A stretch of 64,000 nt of DNA from Hyparrhenia diplandra (taxonomy: Eukaryota > Streptophyta > Magnoliopsida > Poales > Poaceae). The stretch is taken from assembly GCA_015847255.1 (NCBI GenBank), contig JADLZK010002761.1, positions 709,895-773,894 on the forward strand, in the 5' to 3' direction. The position numbers and the translations under genes were made by a program. The notes below the pieces were generated by a model. That model was not told the origin of the DNA and did not search any database. It was given only the letters and a program-made list of their open reading frames with translations. Shown one piece after another: positions 11,601 to 21,008 of the stretch (position 1 is the stretch's first letter; each line of letters starts with the position of its first letter).

Positions 11601-11839
11601 TTTATTAGGCTGTAGTAAAGAAAATTATCTCACCATTAGGCATGGATTCCTTTATGTACAGAACTGATTTTAGACCACAGCCAATGCACAAAACTGATTT
11701 TATGTACAAATGACGATACTGAAAATTTAAAAAAAAATGCAAAACATTTGATTTTGATCGGAGGAGGACCCGCCCGCCCGTCTCCGTCGAAGTCGCAAGT
11801 CGCAAGTCGCGGCATTTTTCGTGTAAAATCGCGCGGGTA

Positions 11840-11920
11840 AAATCACGCACGCTGCCGGATTTGAACCCGCGACCTCAAGCTTGCGCGTGACCCTCCCCAC
11901 CACTGCGCTACACACTTGTA
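11840..11920 (-). mobile_element. tRNA-like sequence (SINE-head candidate)
   Basis: The minus strand has TAGCGCAGTGGTGGGG, which fits the Pol III A box, and about 35 bases later GGTTCAAATCC, which fits the B box, inside a nearly paired T arm (GCGGG...CCGGC). The acceptor ends do not pair, so it is not a working tRNA gene. A tRNA-derived SINE head is likely, but no T-rich tail or target-site duplication is visible. Confidence 0.5.
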
Positions 11921-12249
11921 TGTGTCCATATCTCATTCCGCACCCCCACATATTATACAAATCCGAGTGTAAATTGACCATTTGAGGCCCAAAATGGATT
12001 CAAACTAAAAAGTGGACATGGGGGAGTTGTGGTGCGCTAGTAGGGCCCCTCTTCCTCCGGGCGCGACAAAACCCTACTCGCGAGGGCACTCGACACTCCC
12101 AAAACGGCCGATACCTTTAGAGAGACGCCCGACATCGCCCTTTGGTGGTAGAAAGTAAGTAACAAGCTAGTACTGTTTTCTCATTTCTTATGTTCAAAAT
12201 ATATCAGAATACTAATACATTTTCTTGATTATTTGGGCAGGGGTCTCTT

Positions 12250-12775
12250 CGTTGTGCAGGCGGTGACCACAAACGCCCGCCCTATGGCGTTATCGGTGTG
12301 CTATTGAAGGAGCACTTCCCCGGGCTTGGTGGACTTTGGTGGAGTTGAGGCCCGGCCCGGACGTTTGAACACTACCCCTACGGTTAAGGCCGATACAACC
12401 GATCGTTATGGTCACAACTACGGTAATGTGGCCGAGCGTGTGAGACGTGAGGTGTGGGTAAGTATTCTTCTCACTACATTGCTTTACACATCACATTGTT
12501 AAGACATTCTTCAAATTATATCTTGATGTCTCGTTTTCTGTAAAACAGGATTTCTTCAAATGGGAGGATGAGCGGGTGCGAGGAGAAGGCGAAGAGAGCG
12601 GTTAACAAAGCCCGCTTCGGACTTGTGAAAGACATGCACTACGACGTGCGCGTCCAGGCCGTCAGGGATTACAATAGAGAAGTCTTGTTCAAGAAGATGA
12701 CTAGAGCCCAAGCAATATTGGAGGAGAATAAGCTGACCAAGCAGCAATACATGCATGAAAAGGTAAATATATAGA
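12250..12775 (+). pseudogene. CACTA TNP1-like protein exons
   Basis: The first exon (about 12265-12456) encodes YGVIGVLLKEHFPGL, then NRYGHNYGNVAERVRREVW, with frame changes. The second (about 12550-12775) continues DFFKWEDE and then AVNKARFGLVKDMHYDVRVQ, matching the block before the HYxxRVQ region of plant CACTA TNP1-type proteins. A GTAAG donor near 12458 and a TTCTGTAAAACAG acceptor before 12550 mark an intron of about 95 bases. The role in the family is binding subterminal repeats and assisting transposition. Frameshifts in exon 1 suggest decay. Confidence 0.65.
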
Positions 12776-13268
12776 ACTAATACTTAAATAGGCTTCATTT
12801 GATCGTCTTTTATGTCGGCTTGGACGCGCGCGTCGTAGTGCGGCAGAACATAGGGCCGATTCGGGTGCCACCGCCGCCGAGGAGCCGCCCGTGCTCACCG
12901 CCGCCGTGGGGAGACGCCCCACTCTGCCGCCTTCTAACCGCACCATCACGCCCGGACGGCGATGGAGGTCGAACGGGCCCCACGCAGCAAGGTATGGGCG
13001 GAGGATGGCCGGTTCCGCTAAGTCCGCGAGGCGCCGTAGGGAGCGAGCGGGACGGGATTCAACGGACGACGCCGTCATGTACAAAGAACGGCGCCAAGGC
13101 ACCGCCAATCGGAAGTTGCCACGCCGCCTCTACCGTCTCCCTCCGTCCACAAACCGACGGACGACCGTTATACACGTGGCTCCTACGTGGCGGACAGGTG
13201 GCGCCCACTGGACCACGTGGCACACACGTGTATGGAGGCTCGTCTTGTGTACCACGAGTCAAATGCTA
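12776..13268 (+). other. probable downstream part of the CACTA gene
   Basis: Open in two plus-strand frames up to the solo LTR. Basic segments (SAKSARRRRERAGR, MYKERRQG) would fit the C-terminal part of a CACTA TNP1-like protein, but no motif is decisive. The frame is interrupted at 13269 by the LTR. Confidence 0.35.
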
Positions 13269-15145
13269 TGTCTACCCGGCTATTGTACACAGAATATTAG
13301 AAGTAGACCTTCCCGTGTCGGAAAAATTCCCAGGAAATTTGTAAATTCATTATTTGATTTATAGAATTTTATCATGTAATTAGTTATATTCTTCTTACAT
13401 GATAAAATTATATTATAATGTTACCCTAATGATTTAATTAGGGATTAATATTATAAAATCCATATCTCATGCATATTAACTCCGTTTCTCGTGAAACGGC
13501 TTCCATAATTCATCTAAAATCTAGCTCTATGCATCTAACCCATTGCCACCATAATGTTCTATGTTTGTTTTGTGTGCCATAGTTCAAGCTAGGTTTATCA
13601 AGTACCCGAGGTAGTTTTCGACGACCCGATAGGAGTTTTCCGTCCGAGGAAAGCTAGAGACGTTCGACGTCGTGCCGATTCATAAGAACCTCCTGTGCAA
13701 GTCCTTACCCCCTAATCATGACCTATATGTGAAGCTAATGATAATGATAATCGGACCAGTATATAGTGGTATGAGCCTGATAACGTAGCTATGGAGCTAA
13801 GCCGGATGACGTACTCATCCACGTTACCTACGCTTATACGTTAATAATTAAGAATAACATGAGATCGCCTAATGAACCCTAACCAACAAAAGAGGTGGGT
13901 GATAATAATCCATAGAGATGGATTATTACGGAATCATTTGTGTGGGATTCCTCTTGAGAGATACCGCCTCCCTAAGGACCGGTTCATAGACCTTCTACCT
14001 AGTGCGATTTTCGCACAACCACACGCCGGTATGGGACGTTTGGATCTCACACCCGTTGGGTCAAAGTATAATCTCTAACCTAGGAGGCCGGCAAAGGCAA
14101 ACGGTCTATCGAGCGACATGGGGAGAGTGGCCCCATGGTCCGCTTGGCGTGGGTTGCTATGTGATCCTCCACGACCGTTGGTTGGGCGTGGTGACGCCAT
14201 TTGTGCACAAATTAACAATTTATGATATGAGTATGTAGTGGGCAAGATACGTTGGGTAATAAGGTATTACCCAGAAAGCCGTGGGTGATTTGGTATCACC
14301 GTATTGTCTGTGGGTGGTGGGCAAGATAGGTTGGGTAATAAGGTATTACTCAGAACCGTGGGTGATTTGGTATCACCGTATTGTCTTCCAACCCCCGAGA
14401 AGCCGTGGTGGAATTATATGGAGACCTAGGTTGGCTACCAAGCGGGTACGGATCTCGTTAGGCCCGTCTAAGCCAAGTCGCGATGGCGAGGCAAAGGCCT
14501 ATCGTGGTGGGAAAATTGTACAACCTCCGTGAGAGTTAAATTGAATCTATTCGAATAGCCACGCCCTTGGAATGGGCAAATGCTAGGCCTGAACATCTAG
14601 GATTAGTTATACACTAATGATGACTAACCTGTGGTGCCATGGCAGTGATGACATGAGATAACCCAGGAACTAGCGAGAGCAGTTTTAGAGACTCTCGCTA
14701 GGGCCCAAACCCTTAATAATTATATCCACCCCAGGTTGGGACTTGCCTGAGTACGTTTGTACTCACCCCTCTATTTTTACGTATATCGGCACATGTGAAG
14801 GTAAGATCGACGACAAGGTAGAGGACCCGCGTATCGTAGGAGTTCGCGAGGTGTTTGCTTAGGAGAAGTACGTTGAAGCCCGTAATTCATCCATGCACAA
14901 GTGCGCTTCTCGCGGAGTACGGGCGTTGTCATAGTTAACCCACCGCTTCTCGGTTGGCCAACTCGATATTGTACCCCCGATTGGTGACCCCTTCGCCGCC
15001 ACCGTAAGCCCTTTCTATCCTATATTTATAAAGCTCGGGTTACTATTATTTCGTATACCATTATCTGAAACTAATAGACGTGTTTGTGGCGTGATCCTGG
15101 CGTAAACACGTGTGATTAACGACCCATTAAAACTGGGGCGTGACA
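13269..15145. mobile_element. solo LTR of a Ty3/gypsy-type element
   Basis: The block begins TGTCTACCCGG and ends CTGGGGCGTGACA, giving TGTC...GACA ends. Inside, near 14730-14760, is the GGGACTTGCCTGAGTACG, then TTTGTACTCACCC block common in grass gypsy LTRs. No gag or pol sequence flanks either end, so it is a solo LTR of 1877 bp. The 5-base flanks (TGCTA and TATCG) do not match, so a clean single insertion is not shown. A near-duplicate pair inside (about 14235-14310 and 14322-14385) is a local tandem repeat. Confidence 0.75.
14235..14390. repeat. tandem repeat inside the solo LTR
   Basis: A unit containing GGGCAAGATAGGTTGGGTAA, then TAAGGTATTAC, then GTGGGTGATTTGGTATCACC and GTATTGTCT, occurs twice in a row with few differences. 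Confidence 0.8.
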
Positions 15146-15400
15146 TATCGAACCTGGGAAGATTGCTCGCTCAAGTCTCCGGCTACCTGTAATTGTTACA
15201 AAAATATAAGACGGAAGCTGAAGCTTTTCGGGGCCTACTATGGTGAAAACTTTGACTATCAACCAGCCCTCGAGATTGATGAGAAGCCTCTCTCCATAGA
15301 TATGAAGATTTGGAGAATTGCGACTTGGCCTATGAAAGATGTCTTGATTTCAGTTATGGCTATTGTCATTGTTTTTCTTATTTGGAAGTTGATGACCTAG
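15140..15400 (+). CDS. small open frame with a C-terminal hydrophobic helix, unrecognised
   Basis: This 86-codon open frame crosses the solo-LTR boundary, so its first codons belong to the LTR and its start is not reliable. The body is of mixed composition (NIRRKLKLFGAYYGENFDY, EIDEKPLSIDMKIWRIA) and ends in one hydrophobic segment (VLISVMAIVIVFLIWKL) two residues from the C-terminus, like a tail anchor. I do not recognise the family. It could be the last exon of the CACTA gene interrupted by the LTR, or a captured host fragment. Confidence 0.3.
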   Translation: MTYRTWEDCSLKSPATCNCYKNIRRKLKLFGAYYGENFDYQPALEIDEKPLSIDMKIWRIATWPMKDVLISVMAIVIVFLIWKLMT

Positions 15401-15559
15401 GCTCAATTTTCGTAGAACATTAGGCGGAGTTAGTTGTATGTAACCGTTGAACCATGTAATGTTTTGTCAATTTTAATGTATATATGATGCGTTTATGGGT
15501 TTAAAATAGCTGAATTCTACGAATAAATTCAAAAAATTTAAAAATTTTAAAAATTTTAA

Positions 15560-16048
15560 AACAAAAACGTCGGGTGGCATGGGCCCGACAAAGTGAATGA
15601 GAAACAAACCGTAGTGTAACTACACCAAACACTATCGGTCCGAATTACAAACCGTCATCGATGACAAAAACATCACCGTCGGCCGCATTAACCAACCGAT
15701 AGTGTCCACTCTAATAACACCGTCGGGTCGAAATCAGCCGACAAGCGGTGTTCACGTAAAGTTCAGCGACGGGTCCAAAGTAAACCGACATTGTTAGCTC
15801 TTCGATATAATCGGGCGGCACAATCTAACCCGATAGTGTTATCCCCTCGGCCCGCCGGTTCGTTAAAGCCCGACAAAGTGCTCTCAATATCAACTTTGCC
15901 GTCGACTTCCAAACCGGCATTGCTTGATCAAAAATGCTGCCGTTCCATGGATCACCCGACAAGTGTTCGGTGATTAGCAGACCGCCGGTTTGATAGCAAA
16001 CCGGGCGATCTATCCTCAAATCACCGCCGGTGTTTTGACCCGGTAGTG
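15560..16048 (-). mobile_element. terminus of a second CACTA family
   Basis: On the minus strand it begins CACTACCGGGTCAAAAC at 16048. It carries many short subterminal motifs such as ACCGATAGTG, CCGACAAGTG and CCCGACAAAGTG across 15560-16045. These differ from the CTAAGCCGAGTGCC repeats at 9.3-11 kb, so it belongs to another CACTA family, although the first nine bases agree. The other end was not found. Confidence 0.65.
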
Positions 16049-16059
16049 TTCGAACCCCA

Positions 16060-16424
16060 CATCACCACCTCTTTGGTTTTGCCGATTCATTTTTCTCGGG
16101 CAGTGAAGGGGGGATGGAGCCCGGCAGTGATGTACAATTCTGAGGAGGAGGAAGAGAGGGTTGGTGGCTGCTACAGTACCCGCGGGTACTGTTCATGAAC
16201 TTGGCGGCGACGGCTAGGGTTGCGGGGCACAGGAACGCCGGGCGTGGGTCTTTGCCCATGGGCACGGCCAGCAAGAAGAGAGAAAGGATTTCCTTCTAAT
16301 CTTTTTGTTTGATTAGATTGATATCTCTCCCCTTCTAATATAGAGGGGATTACTTAACTTACACGGAAGGTCACTAATTAGCCCTAACGGGCTATGGCCC
16401 AATAGGTCGCCGACTACTCTAACA
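16060..16424 (-). mobile_element. copia-type LTR fragment
   Basis: On the minus strand it starts TGTTAGAGTAGTCGGC at 16424 and shows a leader-like stretch with ATTAGAAGGGGAGAGATATC, typical of copia LTR/leader DNA. It ends against the second CACTA terminus. No coding part follows, so it is a fragment or a solo LTR split by the CACTA element. Confidence 0.5.
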
Positions 16425-16515
16425 GATCGGGTCTACTACAAGGATACAAACTTTAAGGAGCGAAAAACATGGTTTTGTCCTGAATTTCTTGAATTTCGTG
16501 GATTCCACGGATTTA
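16425..16515 (+). pseudogene. short fragment matching the tail of the DUF4220 locus
   Basis: The run GTCTACTACA...TTTAAGGAGC...CATGGTT, then TGAATTTCGTGGATT, aligns by eye with 22983-23063, just after the DUF594 part of the first DUF4220 gene. It may be the last trace of an additional upstream paralogue. Alternatively it is a small dispersed repeat; only this one block is shared. Confidence 0.4.
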
Positions 16516-16825
16516 GTTTCCTCAAAGTACTCATTCTGCACCCATGCCATGCAATATTTCTCTTTATTTATGCTATAGGTTTCTGTGTTTTTTTTTCCCA
16601 TTATTTTTTGCCGTTTAGGGTAATGTATTCCATTTGTGGCTTCCCAAGCCCAGGATATATTCTCGGTAGGATATTGTGCATGTAAGATATTGTCATCTTC
16701 ATAGTTTTAGCCAGGATAAAATTGAGCCTAAAAGTAGAGTTTTAAGGACTAAAACACCACCCAAAAACTGTCTTTTACTTCCTTCAAGCGGACAGATAGC
16801 ATTACGTCCCCAGCCGTTAGGACCA

Positions 16826-16833
16826 AGTAAAGC
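16826..16833. repeat. hAT target-site duplication, left
   Basis: AGTAAAGC (AAGTAAAGC with one extra shared base) directly precedes the inverted terminus. Confidence 0.85.
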
Positions 16834-17857
16834 TATAGATGTCCAACGGGCCGGCCCGGTGCGGCCGTGGCCTCGCCGGGTCGGGACCGGCCAGCCCAGG
16901 GCCGGCCATACGGGCTACGGGCCGCGCCGGGCCGGGCCGTGCCCACGGGCTCGGGCCGCCCCGGCCCATGGCCCGTCCGTGGCCATTTTGCGGGCCACGG
17001 GCCACACGGGCCGCATTTCACCGGGCCGGGCCACGCCGGAGGGACAGGACGCCGCCACGCAGCCGCTCGCGACTCCCCCTCGCACGGCTAGCGCCGCGCC
17101 AGCGCCGCCTCCCCGCTGCTTCCTCGCTGCCATACCGCGCCGCTCGCCGGGCCGCTGCTCCCGTCGCTCGCCGCTGGGTGCCGCCGCTTTACGCCTCGCT
17201 GCCAAGGCTTCGCGCTCGCCCGCCGCCGCTCGCGAAGACGCCGCCGACGCTCCTCGCCGCTTCGCTGGCCGCCGCGCGCCGCCGCCGCGCGCTGGCAGCC
17301 GACGCCGCTGCGCAGCCAGAACACGCCGCCGCTGGGCCTTCGCCGCGGCTGGGCCGCGGCCGCTACGGGCGCATGGGGTCGCCGGGTCCAACGCCGGGCG
17401 ACGCCGCGCTCCCCGCCCAGCCTGGAGCTCGCCGCCGGAGCGCCGGCCGCTGGCTCCGCCCTCGCCGCCCATCGCGTGAGAGGAGGGGCGGCCCGCGGCA
17501 GAGGAACACGCTCGGGATCGTGGCGGAGTTCGGGACCTTCCCGCGCGCGCTGCAGATGTGGGATGAGGAGCAGCGTCGGGAACTTTGTTTTTGTTTTTTT
17601 TTTTTTTTTGGAGTGAATCTATCGGGAACTTTGTTGGGAAGGTCAAGTCAAGCACCTTTGTTGGGCCAAATTCTACCAGAGTCATGAAATTCTGAATTGA
17701 TTAATTCAACGGGCCAGCACCGGGCCAGCCGGGCCAGCGGACCGGGCCGGCACCGTGCCACGGGCGAGGCAGCGCCCATGGCCCGCCCGGCCACCGGCCG
17801 CCCAGGTACCGGGCCATTTTGCCGGGCCGCTGGTCACGGGCCAAATGGCCAACTTTA
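16834..17857. mobile_element. nonautonomous hAT-type element with 8-bp target-site duplication
   Basis: The ends are TATAGATGTCCAACGGGCC on the left and, read from the right on the minus strand, TAAAGTTGGCCATTTGGCC, which agree at 13 of 19 positions. AGTAAAGC flanks it at 16826-16833 and 17858-17865. Both ends carry arrays of GGGCCGGGCC-like motifs, as in many grass hAT elements. The unoccupied site is present in copy 2 near 25155-25168 (GGACAAAGTAAAGCCG). The GC-rich centre is open on both strands but has no transposase motif. Confidence 0.85.
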
Positions 17858-17865
17858 AGTAAAGC
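17858..17865. repeat. hAT target-site duplication, right
   Basis: AGTAAAGC directly follows the right terminus and matches 16826-16833. Confidence 0.85.
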
Positions 17866-17939
17866 GTTGCCCCTCGATGTGGGCAAGGAATCTGATCCCT
17901 CGGTCCTTAGGCCGGGTACATGTCTTGATTATTATGGAG

Positions 17940-18447
17940 TGTGATGGATCATCCTGGCCAATTGGCTGCTAGTTGCCGGAGTGAACATAGCTCGTCTCGC
18001 CTCGCCTCTTCTGCCACTGTGGTAATTAAGCTGCCCTTTTTCTTACCTGCTGTTCTGCTGCTCTTCTGTGCTTCATCGCCCTTACACACTCTGTTCATTG
18101 TCAGCGGAGGCGATCCATCTCGGTCCTTGAAAGATCAGCCCAGACATCCAAGTTCTTATTACGTGCAACTGTGTTCCTCTGTTGTCAAGAGCTGTTCACC
18201 TTGCATTCCCCTGGTTTATTTTATGGTAACGTTTTTCTTGCTTGCTCCGATCCGCTGCTTCTATGATCTTTTTTTTTTTTTTTTTTGAAGGATGCTTCTA
18301 TGATCTTTGTCTTTAATTCTGAAATTTCTGTGCCCGTATCCATAGATAAAGCTCAGCTTTATCCATCTCAACATAAATGGTGACATAAGTACAAAACTAG
18401 TTTCGTATATAAAGTTATGTTAGCTTGACTGGGATGTAATTCCTTAA
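17940..18447 (+). promoter_or_regulatory. 5' region of the first DUF4220 gene, probable untranslated exons
   Basis: The stretch shared with copy 2 (about 25225-25947) is the upstream part of the transcription unit. Features such as CTGCCACTGTGGTAATTAAG and a pyrimidine-rich tract after it look like exon/intron borders of 5' untranslated exons. No coding signal is present. A T-run at about 18268-18286 is inserted next to a repeated GCTTCTATGATCTTT. Exon limits cannot be fixed without transcripts. Confidence 0.45.
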
Positions 18448-19768
18448 GGCAATTGCTACGGTACTTCTAAATGATTGTGGACCATCCATTTTTTCCGATC
18501 AAATGGTCATGATCATCTATTACCTCCTAGGAGGTAATAGTATTTATTTATTTTTTTATTTTATAAAATAGGGTAAATAAGGAAAGTTTTAATAATATAA
18601 TAAATCTTATTTGTAGATTTTGTTGATGCATGCGTAATCTTTAAGTGACATGGTAAATGGTAAATATTTATATTTTTTTAATTGATATATTCTCATTAAC
18701 TTTTAGTTTTGTACGTGATTTCTGGCTCAAAAATTTTGTACGTGACAAGGTGTATGGTTAGGTGTATGTGTTGTCAGCGTGTGTGTGGGGTTAGGTGTGT
18801 CAGCGTCACAGCGTGTGGACAAGTAATAAATTGTTGAAGAGCACTTATTTCTCTTTTTTAATTTGTAGCTAAAATTTATAACTAGTCTTTCTCACTCATA
18901 CTAATTCCAAGTGTGATGGTATTTTTTCTAAAAATTTTCTAAAATCATGGTCTATCAAGGTATTGTGGTCTTACTACTATTATTTTACTTATCTTTTGTC
19001 ATGAACATTTCTAACTTTAAATTTAAAAATGACAACTTCAAACAACAATTTGAAACATCATATGATTTCGGTTGAAGAAGCTATGAACATAAAAGTTGTA
19101 GAACCCATCAAGATGTACAATATTTGTTTTGGTCATTTCAACCGACAAATGATATTAACATTGTTCATGACATTTACATATATAACCTTGTAGTTTATGA
19201 AACTAGAAGAGAGATATCTAAGATTTGTGAACAATATTACTACTACTATGTCGGATGGAGAAATGACCAAAATAAAAAGTTTAGATCTTGAAAAGTTATG
19301 AAACTTTGTAATTGACAAGGTTTTTATTTGAAATTACCTAGTCACGCAAAACTAAGTTTTAGTTTTTAAAATTTAAAATTTGAATTTTAAAAAAGATACT
19401 ACCATAGGAAAATGTTTTGTAAGATATATTATGGATAGAATTAATATGTGTGGATTTGAATTTGGATAAACTACTATTTATCGAGTTTAATTTGAATTCA
19501 TACAAATTTTTATGTTATCCGCAGGATTCCCTCTCCGCCTCTCCCGTGATTTGTTATCCGCATGCAGCCCTCTCCGTGATTTTTTTTTGTTTTGGCAGAC
19601 CTCTCCCGTAAGATTTGTTATCCGCATGCATGCAAAGATAAAATCCCGTGAAAAGGGGACGGAGGGTTTTATTTTTGTTTTATTATATTTATTAATTCAT
19701 TTAATTCATTAAATTATAAAAAATTCAACGGTCTAGATCGATTTGAAATATTACCTCCTAATAGGTAA
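18448..19768. mobile_element. 1.3-kb AT-rich insertion in copy 1 only
   Basis: Copy 1 reads GGGATGTAATTCCTTAA then the insertion then CGATACGTTGC. Copy 2 (25931-25956) reads GGGATGTAATTCCTTAATA, then CATACGTTGC. A perfect 20-base palindrome ATTACCTCCTAGGAGGTAAT lies at 18519-18538, and a close relative ATTACCTCCTAATAGGTAAC ends the insertion at 19769. No transposase is visible. Clean inverted ends and a target-site duplication were not identified, so the class is unknown. Confidence 0.65.
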
Positions 19769-20180
19769 CCCGATACGTTGCTTGGAAGCGATAGATTAAA
19801 GTAAAGTCTATACGCACGTCGAGCGCTACTGTGTACCTAGCTAGTCTAGGATGTAATGTAAGAAAAACAATTCGCGGAAGCTCAATGAGACATTGTCTCT
19901 GTTCCGAGCGCCGCGTTGCCTCACTAGGTTGTTGGCCTGGAAGAAGGGGATTCACGGCATCAGGTGTCACCATGACCGAATGCTATTCGTACGTAACCAC
20001 ACATCACATCTTTTGGTGGTATTTCATATGTCGAATCTTTCAGTGGTACTTTCTGAAAATGTTTTTCTTAGAACGCTACGGAACTAATCTGCCTCTAAGA
20101 AAAGGGCCTGCGAGGGTTTTCTATTCTTACATAGGAGGTTTTAATCTGAGTGAAATTCAAATTTCCAGAAGGGCACATGA

Positions 20181-20196
20181 GGCCGGCCAAATTAAA
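20181..20196. repeat. SINE target-site duplication, copy 1, left
   Basis: GGCCGGCCAAATTAAA, repeated exactly at 20500-20515. Confidence 0.85.
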
Positions 20197-20499
20197 AAAA
20201 ACTTGATCCGGGGACGACGTCCCACCCGGTGTTTCATTAAGAAGATCTTTTCACAAGATCGAGAAAATCCCCGAACCCGGCCCTACTCATATACAATGGC
20301 ATCACATCCTGGTGAGATCGGGAGAGCACACTTGTACTTTGGGACATGGGACCGATGAGGGGATTTTTTTACCCCTGAACCCCTGAAATCCGCTCCATAT
20401 CTGCCCGCAAATGCGCTGCGTGTGGCCTGGGGATTGAACTCAGGCCGCCCGGGGGTGCCTGTGTGAGCCAGAACCAACTGGGACTGCGCACCCTTGGCA
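20197..20499 (-). mobile_element. tRNA-derived SINE, copy 1
   Basis: The minus strand has a Pol III-like head (a TGGCTCACACAGGCACC A-box region and a GAGTTCAATCCCC B-box region) and ends in a T-run after CCGGATCAAG. It is flanked by a 16-base direct repeat GGCCGGCCAAATTAAA at 20181-20196 and 20500-20515, its target-site duplication. The head, length near 300 bp and T-rich tail fit plant SINEs. The same insertion is in copy 2, so it predates the duplication. Confidence 0.85.
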
Positions 20500-20515
20500 G
20501 GCCGGCCAAATTAAA
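20500..20515. repeat. SINE target-site duplication, copy 1, right
   Basis: GGCCGGCCAAATTAAA, matching 20181-20196. Confidence 0.85.
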
Positions 20516-21008
20516 TCCCAACAAATCCAATTTACACCATACACTCAAAGGTGGAAATTATCCTGTTTTTTAGAATTTTGAAAATTTCATTTTTTTTAGC
20601 GAAATTGGTGACCTTACCTATTTATATTACAAGTAAACCACAATTCTGTTGTAGATTTAAATGATTTAATGGCACAATTGCAAAAGCTGTGAGCCTATGA
20701 TGCACTTACACCACGACTGTGTGAAAACTTCAAGCAACATGGAATACGCAAGTGCCTTGCTGATGACACCAATCTCTGTTAAGGCAACTGTCCAAGTCTC
20801 ATTACTTGGCTCCAAATATTTTTGTAAAGAAAACTTGGTCCAGTTTTTAGTGCAGCCGATCTGCAATCTACTCTGCCATTGATTGAAGTATTTTATTTCT
20901 GTTGTTGCATGTGTAGTATAATTGATCAGTTTCCCATGATGGTCCTTATCTGTGTTTCATGACTGATTGATCGGGTAAATCATCACTACACAGAGCTTGA
21001 AGCAAGCG

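Larger units (their letters stand above)
9297..13268. mobile_element. CACTA transposon, left end plus TNP1-like gene, truncated
   Basis: The left terminus is CACTACCGGAAACGG at 9297. Behind it lie two clusters of CTAAGCCGAGTGCC repeats in both orientations (9330-9790 and 10565-10997), then a GC-rich stretch and exons of a TNP1-like gene (12250-12775). The sequence stays compatible with the transposon up to 13268, where a solo LTR begins. I could not find the matching right terminus; the terminus at 16048 has different subterminal motifs. The element is therefore truncated or rearranged. Confidence 0.75.

Noticed and set aside
11840..11920. A functional tRNA gene
   Set aside because: The acceptor ends do not pair and the T arm has a mismatch; only the A and B boxes are convincing.
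9297..16048. A single CACTA element from 9297 to 16048
   Set aside because: The termini share only nine bases, the subterminal words differ, and the three-base flanks (TCT and TTC) do not match.
16676..17687. Several 200-280 codon open frames on both strands
   Set aside because: They are Pro/Arg/Ala-rich products of a GC-rich hAT element, open on both strands and without motifs.
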